A DNA stretch of 64,000 nt from Gammaproteobacteria bacterium RIFCSPHIGHO2_12_FULL_41_20 (GCA_001801575.1 MGYC01000008.1:1-64000); one strand, 5' to 3'. Shown: positions 1-8,869, counted from the first letter of the stretch. Made by a program: numbers and translations. Notes: a model not told the origin generated them from the letters alone.

Positions 1-183
1 ATGATAAATAGGCTCGCTGGTAAATGGCAACCATCTGAAGAAGAAAAAAATTTAGAGCAATGCTATTTATCGCATTGGCAATTAGCGCGCAGCCACAATT
101 TTCTTAAATCACCAATAGCATTGTCATGGCTAAAAATGAACAAACACTTACTCGAAGTTACAGGAGTTATTTCTTATGGCTGA
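1..183 (+). CDS. C-terminal part of an unrecognised protein (cut by window edge)
   Basis: An open frame of 60 codons begins at the first base and ends at a TGA. The ATG at position 1 may simply be an internal Met, so this is probably the tail of a longer gene upstream of the window. The residues are charged and soluble-looking (PSEEEKNLEQ, SHWQLARSHNFLKSP), with no membrane segment or motif that I recognise. The next gene starts inside it with an 8-base overlap, so it most likely belongs to the same operon as the methyltransferase to transketolase genes. Function is unknown. Confidence 0.5.
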   Translation: MINRLAGKWQPSEEEKNLEQCYLSHWQLARSHNFLKSPIALSWLKMNKHLLEVTGVISYG

Positions 184-841
184 ATTTATTGACATTATAA
201 CCCCGCTACACACTGCAACGAAACGCGATTATCTAAATCGAATGATCGACAATAAAGTTGCTGGTGTAATTAAGGCAAAAGAATATGAATTTGATTACTG
301 GGACGGCGAAAAACGCTATGGATACGGTGGTTACCGATTTATACCTGGTCGATGGCAACCAGTAGCTAAAAAACTCATAGAACGATATAAGCTCACTAAT
401 AAATCGAAGGTACTTGATATTGGTTGCGGGAAAGGCTATTTATTGTATGAAATAAAACAACTGTTACCCAATATCGAACTTGTAGGTTTTGATATCTCAC
501 AATATGCATTATCCAACGCGAAAGATGAAATCAAATCTTCTATAAAAACACAACGCGCACAAGATAAATATCCTTTTGTAGATCACCATTTTGATTTAAT
601 TGTTTCGCTTAATACATTACATAATCTCAGATTGTTTGAGTTAAAATCAGCATTATCTGAGATTAATCGTGTCAGCAAATATCAATACATTGTTGTAGAA
701 AGTTATCGCAATGTGAGTGAATTATTTAATTTGCAATGCTGGGCATTAACCGCAGAATCCTTTTTTGATCACGACGAATGGGTTTGGTTGTTCCAGCATT
801 TTGGTTATACTGGCGATTTCGAATTTATTTATTTTGAATAA
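176..841 (+). CDS. class I SAM-dependent methyltransferase
   Basis: The 221-residue protein has the SAM-binding motif I VLDIGCGKG at residues 79-87, then an acidic strand end (VGFDIS) and a motif-IV-like FDLIVSLNTLHNL. This is a seven-strand Rossmann methyltransferase. The N-terminal GYGGYRF...RWQPVA segment and the C-terminal FGYTGDFEF are shared with the protein at 11039-11698, so the two are paralogues. It overlaps the upstream gene by 8 bases and lies 15 bases before a dehydrogenase gene. By context it should methylate a sugar or a sugar-derived metabolite in surface glycan synthesis. The acceptor and the atom methylated are unknown. Confidence 0.85.
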   Translation: MAEFIDIITPLHTATKRDYLNRMIDNKVAGVIKAKEYEFDYWDGEKRYGYGGYRFIPGRWQPVAKKLIERYKLTNKSKVLDIGCGKGYLLYEIKQLLPNIELVGFDISQYALSNAKDEIKSSIKTQRAQDKYPFVDHHFDLIVSLNTLHNLRLFELKSALSEINRVSKYQYIVVESYRNVSELFNLQCWALTAESFFDHDEWVWLFQHFGYTGDFEFIYFE

Positions 842-856
842 TAAAAAGGATTTTCC

Positions 857-1897
857 ATGAAGGCAGCCATACTAGTTGAAACAAAAAAACCATTGGTAAT
901 TGCTGATTTGCAATTACCAAAAAAATTACTATCTGGACAGGTATTAGTAAAAATACAATATAGTGGTATTTGCGGATCTCAAATTAATGAAATAGATGCT
1001 GTCAAAGGTGAAGATAAATATTTACCTCACTTATTGGGACATGAAGGTGTTGGTATTGTTTTAGAAACCGGTCCAGGTGTCACACAAGTCAAAAAAAACA
1101 ATCGAGTTATCATGCATTGGCGCCCTAATAAGAAAGGATTACAAGCACAACCACCTAAATATACTTGGAGGAAAAAACAAGTTAATGCCGGTTGGGTAAC
1201 TACTTTTAATGAAAAAGCAATTGTATCAGAAAATCGTTTGACTGTAATTGATGATGAAATAGATGCCCGTTTAGCTCCCTTATTTGGTTGTGCAATTACC
1301 ACTGCAATGGGTGTTGTGAATAATGACGCTCAGGTCAAAATAGGGCAGTCTGTAGTTATTTTTGGATTGGGCGGAGTTGGTTTAAATATTGCTCAATCCG
1401 CAGATCTTGTATCGGCTTATCCTATTGTTGGAATTGATTTAGTTGATGAAAAAATAGAAAGAGCAAAACAATTAGGATTAACACATGGTTTATCTGGCAG
1501 ATCTGCTTCTTTAGCACAAGAGATCCTTGCTATCGTTGGTAACTCAGGGGCTGATGTGATCATTGATACCACTGGTAATGGACGTGTTATCGAATTGGCC
1601 TATGAATTAACTCACCCGGACGGAAAAACTATCCTGGTTGGTGTACCTAAAAAAGATGACTTGATTTCAATATATTCATTGCCTTTACACTTTAATAAAA
1701 TACTAAAAGGCTCCCATGGCGGAGAATCTGTACCTGAACGTGACATTCCTCGTTATATGAAATTATGGCGTACCGGGAAACTAAAATTAGATAACTTGAT
1801 TACACATGAATTTCCACTATCAGAAATTAATAAAGCAATTGATATAGTAAGAAATGGCACTGCTGGTCGTGTTATAATTAATATGAGTAATGTATGA
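857..1897 (+). CDS. zinc-type medium-chain alcohol/polyol dehydrogenase
   Basis: The 346-residue protein has the MDR layout. The catalytic-zinc residues appear as Cys in GICGSQ near residue 39 and His in LGHEGVG. The nucleotide-binding turn GLGGVG follows in the Rossmann half, and the C-terminal cap is EFPLSEINKAIDIV. The four-cysteine structural zinc lobe is absent (the region reads KKGLQAQPPKYTW), a known feature of many polyol dehydrogenases of the family. A Shine-Dalgarno AAAAGGA precedes the ATG. The stop overlaps the next start as ATGA. It is inferred to oxidise or reduce a hydroxyl of the sugar or polyol made by the transketolase operon. Confidence 0.85.
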   Translation: MKAAILVETKKPLVIADLQLPKKLLSGQVLVKIQYSGICGSQINEIDAVKGEDKYLPHLLGHEGVGIVLETGPGVTQVKKNNRVIMHWRPNKKGLQAQPPKYTWRKKQVNAGWVTTFNEKAIVSENRLTVIDDEIDARLAPLFGCAITTAMGVVNNDAQVKIGQSVVIFGLGGVGLNIAQSADLVSAYPIVGIDLVDEKIERAKQLGLTHGLSGRSASLAQEILAIVGNSGADVIIDTTGNGRVIELAYELTHPDGKTILVGVPKKDDLISIYSLPLHFNKILKGSHGGESVPERDIPRYMKLWRTGKLKLDNLITHEFPLSEINKAIDIVRNGTAGRVIINMSNV

Positions 1898-2526
1898 AAC
1901 TTGGTATTGATCTAGATCATACTATTATAAATTATAATCACGCTTTTCTAAATACTGCTAAGACATTGTGTTTGGTGCCAGATACATTTGATGGTAATAA
2001 AAATTTTCTCAAAAGATATATCCTAACTCAACATGGTGAAAAAGATTGGATGCGATTACAGGGCCATGTCTATGGAAAGCGCATACATGAAGCACAGCCT
2101 ATGCCTTATGTCATCGAATTTTTACAACGATGTAATCAGTTATCCATACCATTTGTTATTATCAGTCACAAGACACAATTTGGTCATTTTGATGAAGAGA
2201 AAACGGATTTACGACAGTCAGCGCGTGACTGGTTAGCAAAACAACATTTTTTCGATGAACACATTATTAGATCACCAAAACATCAACTTTTCTTTGCCAC
2301 AACTCGGGAAGAAAAATTACGAATGATCACTAAACAAAGCTGCACGTTATTTATTGATGACTTACTGGATTTACTACTAGACCCTAAATTTCCGAACAAT
2401 GTGAAACGCGTTTGGTATGCTTATGGAGAGGAACAAACCAATCAGGTCCCAAATACTATGTCGATTTTAAATAATTGGCAGCAAGCAACTCGGATTTTTG
2501 AGGTAAATCATGTCGATAGTGAGTGA
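1894..2526 (+). CDS. HAD-superfamily hydrolase-like protein
   Basis: The 210-residue protein begins MKLGIDLDHTI, which is HAD motif I (DxD) with the nucleophile aspartate near residue 6. Motif II is the Ser in VIISHKT, and motif IV is the acidic FIDDLLDLL near the C-terminus. HAD proteins of this size are usually phosphatases, so it could remove a phosphate from a sugar-phosphate intermediate. Its start overlaps the dehydrogenase stop by 4 bases and its end overlaps the kinase-like gene by 17 bases. This points to translational coupling and a shared pathway. The substrate cannot be read from the sequence. Confidence 0.75.
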   Translation: MKLGIDLDHTIINYNHAFLNTAKTLCLVPDTFDGNKNFLKRYILTQHGEKDWMRLQGHVYGKRIHEAQPMPYVIEFLQRCNQLSIPFVIISHKTQFGHFDEEKTDLRQSARDWLAKQHFFDEHIIRSPKHQLFFATTREEKLRMITKQSCTLFIDDLLDLLLDPKFPNNVKRVWYAYGEEQTNQVPNTMSILNNWQQATRIFEVNHVDSE

Positions 2527-3538
2527 TGATATAAAAGATTTTATCACTACAGCACTGGCACAAAAGTTGAAATCTATCAAACCAGTATATGGCGGTGGAA
2601 ATAATCAAATTTATCGAATTATCTTGCAAGATAATAATCAATATGCTCTAAAAAATTATCACGTTCATGATATTAAAAGAGATCAAATGCGTTTGCATAG
2701 AGAATATAATGGTTTTATTTTTTTACATGAATATGGTGAACAACAAATACCAAAAGCGATTGCTTGTGATAAAGGTAAGTTATTAGCTATTTACAGCTGG
2801 ATCACTGGAGATCCTATTGTAAAAATTTCAAATAAAAATATTATGGCTGTAGTTGATTTTGTAAGTCGTTTAAAACACTACTCTAAACTTAAAGCAGCCA
2901 AAAAAATTTTGCCAGCAAGTGATAATGTGCTTTATCCTAAACGTCTTTTCACACAGATTGAAAGACGTCTTAAGTTTCTGGAAAAGGAGGCTTATCAGAA
3001 TCGGTCCTTACAGGTTTTCTTACATGAACAATACAAACCAACCTATCAACAAATACGAAAAAAATTTTACGAAAAAGACTGTTTGCTATGGATGCCATTA
3101 TCCCTCAATCAAGCTATTTTAAGCCCATCTGATTTGGGATTTCATAATATGCTCAAAAAAACAGATGGGAGCATTTTTTTTGTAGATTTTGAATATTTTG
3201 GCTGGGAAGATCCAGCAGCTTTATTAGCACATTTTTTATTGCATCCAGGAATGAAATTATCGCAATCCAATAAAACATTATTTTATAATGCAGTTTCCGC
3301 TTTATTTTCTGAAGATGTTACTTTCCAAAAACGCTTTCATGTGCTGCATTTTTTACTGGGCTTTGTTTGGATTTTAATACTTTTAAATGAGTTTTTACCT
3401 TTTATAAAAACAAGAAGATTATCTGCAGGGCAATTTAATCTCTCTGAAGTTGAAAAAATTCAAATGATGCAATTACAAAAAGCACAGCAACGACTTGACA
3501 AACTAAAGCAAATGGAAAAAGAGACTTATTTATGCTAA
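2510..3538 (+). CDS. aminoglycoside/choline-kinase-like phosphotransferase
   Basis: The 342-residue protein has the protein-kinase-like fold of the APH family. It shows a glycine-rich start GGGNNQIYRI, a lysine strand YALKNYH, a catalytic-loop equivalent SPSDLGFHNML (Asp and Asn in the expected spacing) and the metal-binding VDFEYFGWEDP. The His of the usual HGD is replaced (PSD), a variant I associate with sugar-cluster members. It overlaps both neighbours (17 bases upstream, 7 bases with the transketolase N-half), so it is firmly in the operon. The inferred role is phosphorylating a small sugar or polyol in the cytoplasm. Confidence 0.8.
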   Translation: MSIVSDDIKDFITTALAQKLKSIKPVYGGGNNQIYRIILQDNNQYALKNYHVHDIKRDQMRLHREYNGFIFLHEYGEQQIPKAIACDKGKLLAIYSWITGDPIVKISNKNIMAVVDFVSRLKHYSKLKAAKKILPASDNVLYPKRLFTQIERRLKFLEKEAYQNRSLQVFLHEQYKPTYQQIRKKFYEKDCLLWMPLSLNQAILSPSDLGFHNMLKKTDGSIFFVDFEYFGWEDPAALLAHFLLHPGMKLSQSNKTLFYNAVSALFSEDVTFQKRFHVLHFLLGFVWILILLNEFLPFIKTRRLSAGQFNLSEVEKIQMMQLQKAQQRLDKLKQMEKETYLC

Positions 3539-4383
3539 CGATTACACAATGGCATGAACAAGCCCTTGCTACAAAATTAGATGATCGATCCTTATTATTA
3601 CGTACTTCAATTTATAAAACAGTACATGCTGGTGGGCGCGGGCATATAGGATCTGCTTTTTCTTTAATAGAAATATTGCGTGTATTATACGATGATATAC
3701 TACGTTATCAACCCCAAAACCCACAATGGATAGAGCGAGATCTGTGTATTCTAAGTAAAGGACACGGCTGTTTAGCATTGTATGCATTATTAGCCGACAA
3801 AGGTTTTTTCCCAAGGCATCAATTAAATACATTTTGTAAAATAGACTCACTGTTAGGAGGCCATCCTGAACCGAAATTACCTGGTGTTGAGTGGCCAACT
3901 GGTTCTCTCGGGCATGGCCTGGCTGTTGCTGTTGGCGTGGCATTGGCTAATCGCATGAAAAACCGCGAAAATAAAGTATTTGTAATAACAGGTGATGGAG
4001 AAATTAATGAAGGCTCCATTTGGGAGTCAGCATTATCAGCTGCGAAACATAAATTGGATCGCCTAACAGTAATGATTGATTACAATAAACAACAATCTTA
4101 CGGGCCTACAAAAATGGTTTTAGATTTAGAGCCATTATCAGATAAGTGGCGCAGTTTTGGATTTTTTGTTTTTGAAGCCAATGGTCATGATATTGTTTCC
4201 TTACATAATACTTTATTGGCCAGTGAAAAAGAAAAAGGAAAACCAAAAGTAATTATATGTCATACCGTCAAAGGAAAAGGGCTTTCTATTGCTGAGGATA
4301 ATCCGAAGTGGCATCACAAATCTAAATTGACGAAAGATGAAATTTTTGCTATGCAACAAGCCTTTAACCTGGTAGAAAACTGA
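3532..4383 (+). CDS. transketolase, N-terminal (ThDP-binding) subunit
   Basis: The 283 residues cover the pyrophosphate-binding half of transketolase. Visible elements are HIGSAFS near residue 38, LSKGHGCLALYA, GSLGHGLAVAVGVA, and the thiamine-diphosphate/Mg motif GDGEINEGSIWE followed by the conserved Asn in IDYNKQQ. Classic transketolase is one chain of about 660 residues. Here it is split, with the second half encoded by the next gene and the stop and start sharing one base (TGATG). Split pairs are common in secondary or cell-surface sugar pathways. It should transfer a two-carbon ketol unit with its partner. Donor and acceptor are unknown. Confidence 0.92.
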   Translation: MLTITQWHEQALATKLDDRSLLLRTSIYKTVHAGGRGHIGSAFSLIEILRVLYDDILRYQPQNPQWIERDLCILSKGHGCLALYALLADKGFFPRHQLNTFCKIDSLLGGHPEPKLPGVEWPTGSLGHGLAVAVGVALANRMKNRENKVFVITGDGEINEGSIWESALSAAKHKLDRLTVMIDYNKQQSYGPTKMVLDLEPLSDKWRSFGFFVFEANGHDIVSLHNTLLASEKEKGKPKVIICHTVKGKGLSIAEDNPKWHHKSKLTKDEIFAMQQAFNLVEN

Positions 4384-5288
4384 TGCGTGAAAAAAGTTTG
4401 GAATGCGTGTATGAATTGGCGAAACGAGACTCTCGTATTGTCTATATAGGCTCTGACGTTGGCGCAGAGACGTTAGAGCAATTTAAAAAAGAAATGCCAG
4501 ACCGCTTTTTTATGGAAGGTATCTCTGAAGCACATATTATTGGTATGGCTGCTGGATTAGCTAAATCAGGCTATATTCCTTACGTTAATACGATCGCCAC
4601 TTTTATAACACGGCGCTGCTATGAACAAATTGTCATTGACGTTTGTTTACAGAATCTACCAGTTAAATTAATTGCCAATGGTGGCGGATTGGTTTATGCA
4701 CCCTTAGGACCAACACATATGGCAGTTGATGATATCGGCTTAATGCGATTGTTACCAAACATGCATATTATTGCACCTTGTGATGCCAATGAAATGGAAA
4801 AATTAATGATGCAATCCGTTGATATGTCTGGTCCTGTTTATGTTCGCGTCGGAAAAGGTAATGAGCCAAATATCTCATCCGGAAAAAGTAGTTTGTGGAT
4901 AGAACCTGGAGAAGTACTCATAATCACAACGGGTGTCATGATCCATCAAGCATTAGGAGTAATTGATTTACTTAAAGAAAAAGGTATTAGTTGCGGGTTG
5001 CTACATTTATCAATTATTAAACCCATAAATAAAGATCTAATTCTCACACACCTTAAGGATGTAGAATTGGTCATCACGGTTGAAGAACATGTCAAATCTG
5101 GTGGTTTTGGTAGCAGCATTCTTGAAATATTGTCTGATCATCGTCATACTAATCCACCCAAGCTTCTAAGACTTGGCTTACCTGATCACTTTGTTGAATT
5201 ATACGGTTCACAAAAAGAATTACTTCAATACTTTAGGTTAGACGCAAATGGCATTACTCAACAGATATTACAGTATCTTGTCAAGTAA
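4383..5288 (+). CDS. transketolase, C-terminal (pyrimidine-binding) subunit
   Basis: The 301-residue protein is the complementary half of the split transketolase. The segment FFMEGISEAHIIGMAAGLA carries the glutamate that activates the thiazolium ring. It is followed by TFITRRCYEQI, the GPTHMAVDDIGLMR loop and a C-terminal transketolase domain with TVEEHVKSGGFGS. It starts on the last base of the upstream stop codon, so the two halves should be made in equal amounts. It is the last gene of the + strand operon; the next gene is convergent and ends 58 bases away. Assignment is firm, substrate is not. Confidence 0.92.
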   Translation: MREKSLECVYELAKRDSRIVYIGSDVGAETLEQFKKEMPDRFFMEGISEAHIIGMAAGLAKSGYIPYVNTIATFITRRCYEQIVIDVCLQNLPVKLIANGGGLVYAPLGPTHMAVDDIGLMRLLPNMHIIAPCDANEMEKLMMQSVDMSGPVYVRVGKGNEPNISSGKSSLWIEPGEVLIITTGVMIHQALGVIDLLKEKGISCGLLHLSIIKPINKDLILTHLKDVELVITVEEHVKSGGFGSSILEILSDHRHTNPPKLLRLGLPDHFVELYGSQKELLQYFRLDANGITQQILQYLVK

Positions 5289-5345
5289 CTGCTTCCCTTA
5301 AAAGGCTATTATTTATTATGATAGAGATTTCTTATAATTTTAAGA

Positions 5346-6518
5346 TTATAAAGTATTTGTTTCCAGATGATATTTGGATATTGGCTGCTTATTCCAAACA
5401 GTTCGATTGACGTAATCTATATAACTGATAATGATTCTTAAAACTTTTTGTGAAACATTATTAACTTCATAGTCTGGTACGATTGAAAAAATTCTAGTTT
5501 TTTTTACATGTTGTTGTGTCACAATATTAATTGCTTGCAGAACACGTTCTATTCTTAACCCACTCATAATCACAGTTCCTACATCCATACCTTCTGGTCT
5601 TTCATGGGTATGTCGAATAGCTATAGCGGGAAAATTTAACAGACTAGAATCTTCAGTTAAACTACCACTATCTGAAAGTACACAAAAGGCTTTTAATTGT
5701 AACTTTATATAAGCAAGAAATCCGAATGGTTTTAAGAAGTAAATTCTTTTGTCAAAAATTATTTTTTCTTGTAATGTTGTTAGTCTAAGACGAGTACGGG
5801 GATGAGTTGAAACAATAATTTTTTTATTGTAGGTAGTTGCAATTTTGTTTAGGGTAGTTAGAAACTCAAGTAAATTTTCTTCTGAATCGACATTTTCTTC
5901 ACGGTGTATACTAATCACAAAATAGTCGTAAGGCTCCAGATCAAGTTCATTTAAAATGTTTGAAGTTTCAATTTCTGGCATATAATAGTTAAAAACTTCT
6001 TGCATCGATGAACCTACTTTAAAAACAGTTTCAGGACGTATACCTTCAGCAAGTAGATATCGACGCGCATGTTCTGACAAAGTCAAATTAATATCACTAA
6101 TATGATCAAGAATTTTTCGGTTAATTTCTTCGGGAACAAGTTGATCAAAACAACGATTACCAGCTTCCATATGAAACACGGGAATTTTTTTTCGTTTAGC
6201 GGAAATGACAGAAAGGCAACTATTGGTATCCCCATAAATTAAAACAGCATCAGGACTTTCCTTTTCTAGAACTTCCTCCGTTTTTATGATAACTTGGCCG
6301 ATTGTTTTAGCAGCATTCAAATTAGCAGCATTCAGAAAGTAGTCTGGTTTTTTAATTTTCAAGTCATGAAAAAAAATTTCTTGTAATTCGTAATCATAAT
6401 TTTGTCCAGTATGAACTAAAATATGATGTGTATACTTTTCAAGTTCGGCAATTACCCTACTTAACTTTATTATTTCTGGTCTTGTTCCTACTATCGTCAT
6501 AATTTTTAGATGACGCAT
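5346..6518 (-). CDS. wbjD: UDP-sugar 2-epimerase, WbjD/FnlC-like (non-hydrolysing family)
   Basis: The 390-residue protein has the family start TIVGTRPEIIKLS, GDTNSCLSV, the catalytic-region FHMEAGNRCFDQLVPEEINRKILDHIS, SIHREENVD and the late DSGSLTEDSSLLNFPAI. These match UDP-GlcNAc 2-epimerases, and the HMEAGNRCFDQ...EHARRYLLAEGI wording fits the subgroup that forms UDP-N-acetyl-L-fucosamine from the talosamine precursor. The usual partners FnlA and FnlB were not recognised in the window. The gene stands alone on the - strand, convergent with the transketolase operon and divergent from the polymerase gene. General WecB-type 2-epimerase is the fallback call. Confidence 0.75.
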   Translation of the reverse strand: MRHLKIMTIVGTRPEIIKLSRVIAELEKYTHHILVHTGQNYDYELQEIFFHDLKIKKPDYFLNAANLNAAKTIGQVIIKTEEVLEKESPDAVLIYGDTNSCLSVISAKRKKIPVFHMEAGNRCFDQLVPEEINRKILDHISDINLTLSEHARRYLLAEGIRPETVFKVGSSMQEVFNYYMPEIETSNILNELDLEPYDYFVISIHREENVDSEENLLEFLTTLNKIATTYNKKIIVSTHPRTRLRLTTLQEKIIFDKRIYFLKPFGFLAYIKLQLKAFCVLSDSGSLTEDSSLLNFPAIAIRHTHERPEGMDVGTVIMSGLRIERVLQAINIVTQQHVKKTRIFSIVPDYEVNNVSQKVLRIIISYIDYVNRTVWNKQPISKYHLETNTL

Positions 6519-6587
6519 GATAAGCCCCTTATTTTTTTATTTCTTTAGGTGTGCACAAGGCGCCATAAGTTTAATTTATTTTTTAAG

Positions 6588-6616
6588 TTGATTTCTTTTA
6601 TAGACTAAAGTATAAA
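6588..6616 (+). promoter_or_regulatory. candidate sigma-70 promoter for the 6690-8730 genes
   Basis: In the divergent intergenic region, TTGATT (6588-6593) and TATAAA (6611-6616) are separated by exactly 17 bases, close to the sigma-70 consensus. The position is about 75 bases upstream of the polymerase start. This is pattern matching in an AT-rich region, so chance matches are likely. Confidence 0.35.
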
Positions 6617-6689
6617 AGTATATTTGTCAGGCTAAATGATTGCAAGCCTTTAAATTCAAACCAAATAACTTTAATAAATTGAGACAGGT

Positions 6690-8000
6690 ATGACCGGTCT
6701 TGCGACAAAAGAAGCTCGCATCAAGTTATTATCATTAGATAATTTGATTATACCTGTTTCTCTTGTCATTATGACAGGAACATCAATTACTTTTTTAAAC
6801 ACCCTTTCTTCAGCTAACAATCGTTGGATAATACTTATATCATTAGCAGTGGCATTGCTTTTGAAAAGAAGTTTTTTCAAGTATTTTGATAACAGTTTAT
6901 TTATTATTCTTTACTTTTATTTGGGGTGGTGTTTTTCTACTTCATTTTGGTCGTTAGTTCCTAGTTTATCTTTTATGAAAAGTGTTATGATGATAATTGC
7001 TGTTTTTACACTCATTAGGACGGGTATTGAATGGGTAAGAGTTAATTCATGGACTTATGCATTAGATTATTTATGGCTTTTAGCTTTGTTTTCATTATTA
7101 GCCGGGTTTCTTGGAAATTATGCTCCATATGATGTAGCTCATGAGACAATGAGTTATCAGACAACAATTCTTTATCAAGGATTAGTAAAGGGTACCAATA
7201 TGTTTGGTATGTTAATGAGTATGTCATTACCATTTATGATATGGCAAACATATAAGTTTTGGTCAAATATTAGAAGAAGAATTTTCTGGATGATCTTAAC
7301 AGGAAGTTGTTTGTTTTTTCTTATTTTATCTATTTCGCGTTCTGCTATTATTATGAGCTGTTTTACTTGCGCCGGATTTTTCTTTTCTTTGAAATTTAAT
7401 AAGAGATTAAAAACGTTTCTATTGAGCGTTATTATTAGTATTTTAATTCTTTTATTGCTTCCATTTACTTTAGAGGATATTAGCGGAGGTTTCAGAAAAC
7501 TTGTATTTAAAGGGAGGAGTGATTCGAGTTTATTCGTGAGTAGACAAATAGTTTGGAAACAATCATTAGATGCAGCTATGAATGCAGGATTTATAGGATT
7601 TGGATATGGAGTTAGTGAAGGTAAAAATGAATTTACTATAGGTGAAAAACTACAAAGTTATGCCTATGGAAGGGAGAAAGGTAATTCACAGCTTGCCGTT
7701 ATGGAAGAAACAGGGATATTCGGACTTCTCTTATACTTACTCGTTATTTATTTTCTTTTATCGAAGTTATTGATATTGTTTTTTAAAGCCAACGATCCAG
7801 ATCTCAAAGTTCTTATTGGAATTCTTTTTGGCCTATTTTTAGGCTTGATAATGCATTCCATGTTGGAAGCATGGTGGAGTTCCCCTGGCTCTCCAGAAAG
7901 TATATATTTTTGGATGCTAATTGGTGTGATAAAAGGGCTGGAAATTTTAAGTTTAAAAGAATGGCATAAAGAAAATCATGGTAGAAGTAAACTCTATTAA
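6690..8000 (+). CDS. O-antigen polymerase/ligase family membrane protein (Wzy/WaaL-like)
   Basis: The 436 residues are dominated by about ten to twelve hydrophobic helices (for example IILISLAVALLL, FFLILSISRSAIIMSCF, LLLYLLVIYFLL). The SISRSA segment and the periplasmic loop REKGNSQLAVMEETGIFGLLLY resemble the Wzy_C/O-antigen ligase domain, where such loops bind the lipid-linked donor. It should act at the periplasmic face of the inner membrane, polymerising or ligating repeat units. Polymerase and ligase cannot be told apart by sequence alone. It is the only such protein in the window. Its end overlaps the following oxygenase gene by 23 bases. Confidence 0.75.
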   Translation: MTGLATKEARIKLLSLDNLIIPVSLVIMTGTSITFLNTLSSANNRWIILISLAVALLLKRSFFKYFDNSLFIILYFYLGWCFSTSFWSLVPSLSFMKSVMMIIAVFTLIRTGIEWVRVNSWTYALDYLWLLALFSLLAGFLGNYAPYDVAHETMSYQTTILYQGLVKGTNMFGMLMSMSLPFMIWQTYKFWSNIRRRIFWMILTGSCLFFLILSISRSAIIMSCFTCAGFFFSLKFNKRLKTFLLSVIISILILLLLPFTLEDISGGFRKLVFKGRSDSSLFVSRQIVWKQSLDAAMNAGFIGFGYGVSEGKNEFTIGEKLQSYAYGREKGNSQLAVMEETGIFGLLLYLLVIYFLLSKLLILFFKANDPDLKVLIGILFGLFLGLIMHSMLEAWWSSPGSPESIYFWMLIGVIKGLEILSLKEWHKENHGRSKLY

Positions 8001-8730
8001 AAGTATGCTGCATTATGAGCTAGAATGTGGACGTGGTTATTATTCTGGTTTCAAATTAGAACCCAAAGAAGTTGATCTTGTAAAAAACTTAATAATACAA
8101 CAGTGGATAGCTATTATTAAGCAATATGATCCGTTATTATGGCAACAATTCGCTAAAAGAGGGATAGAAAAATATCATGAATTGTCTCATTTATTAAATC
8201 ATGAATTGATATGGAAAAAATCGAACAGAATATTTTCCAATAAAGATGCAGAAGCCATACGGTCTATGTCACTTATTAAAAATCTTGAGAAGATTTATGG
8301 GCCAGTTATTATAGTAGATGAGGAAAATGTCGGGTATGAGGAAATTGATTGGCGACTAGTGAGGCCTAATCAATTATCTGATATTGGACCTTTGCACGCA
8401 GATGATTGGTTTTTACAATTAGGCCATGGCGTTTTACCACCGCCACATAGGAAAGCTATTAAAGTATGGGTTGCTTTATGTTGCGAACCTGGACTCAATG
8501 GATTGCAAGTAGTGCCACATTCACAAAAAAAAGAATGGCGATATCATGGCGTATATCGTCATGGCTTTGTTAAGCCACAAATTGATGAAGATGAATTGCA
8601 GGTTCAATTACTGCATACTTTTCCTGGAGATGCCATTGTATTTCACGATAAACTTTTGCATGCTGGAGCTCTTAATAAGGGCAAAAATTGTCGTATTAGT
8701 ATGGAATTTATGCTATTCGTTAATAAATAG
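7978..8730 (+). CDS. phytanoyl-CoA dioxygenase (PhyH)-like Fe(II)/2-oxoglutarate oxygenase
   Basis: The 250-residue protein has the iron-binding HxD in GPLHADDWFLQL near residue 140 and the distal His in FHDKLLHAGAL. The distal His is followed by the Arg that would hold 2-oxoglutarate in CRISMEFMLF. The phrase VPHSQKKEW is typical of the family. It overlaps the polymerase gene by 23 bases, which suggests coupled translation and a glycan-related substrate. Family members in polysaccharide loci are predicted to hydroxylate a sugar or lipid moiety. The substrate is unknown here. A second PhyH-like gene lies at 57092-57907. Confidence 0.75.
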   Translation: MVEVNSIKSMLHYELECGRGYYSGFKLEPKEVDLVKNLIIQQWIAIIKQYDPLLWQQFAKRGIEKYHELSHLLNHELIWKKSNRIFSNKDAEAIRSMSLIKNLEKIYGPVIIVDEENVGYEEIDWRLVRPNQLSDIGPLHADDWFLQLGHGVLPPPHRKAIKVWVALCCEPGLNGLQVVPHSQKKEWRYHGVYRHGFVKPQIDEDELQVQLLHTFPGDAIVFHDKLLHAGALNKGKNCRISMEFMLFVNK

Positions 8731-8733
8731 GAA

Positions 8734-8790
8734 AGCCATCAAAAGATTAGTTACCGGAGGTTGTGGATAAAGGTGGTGTATTAATCATTA
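8734..8790 (+). pseudogene. possible vestigial start of an NAD-dependent sugar epimerase/dehydratase
   Basis: Just after the oxygenase stop, one frame reads KRLVTGGCG and then meets TAA. This is the beginning of the SDR nucleotide fold, normally TGGCGFIGS. After the stop, a shifted frame reads GGVLIIKH, reminiscent of the expected GSALIxH segment, as if one base had been lost. Nothing further of the gene is recognisable before the next start at 8870. The call rests on about nine residues, so it is tentative. Confidence 0.3.
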
Positions 8791-8869
8791 AACACAGTCA
8801 GTAATATCATTTTAAGAGTGAAGACTGTTATTACAATTTCAAGATGATGAAAGCTTAGGGAATCGAGAT

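Noticed and set aside
1027-1302. 91-codon - strand frame inside the dehydrogenase gene
   Set aside because: It lies entirely inside a gene with clear family motifs and has no support of its own; the same applies to other antisense frames in the window.
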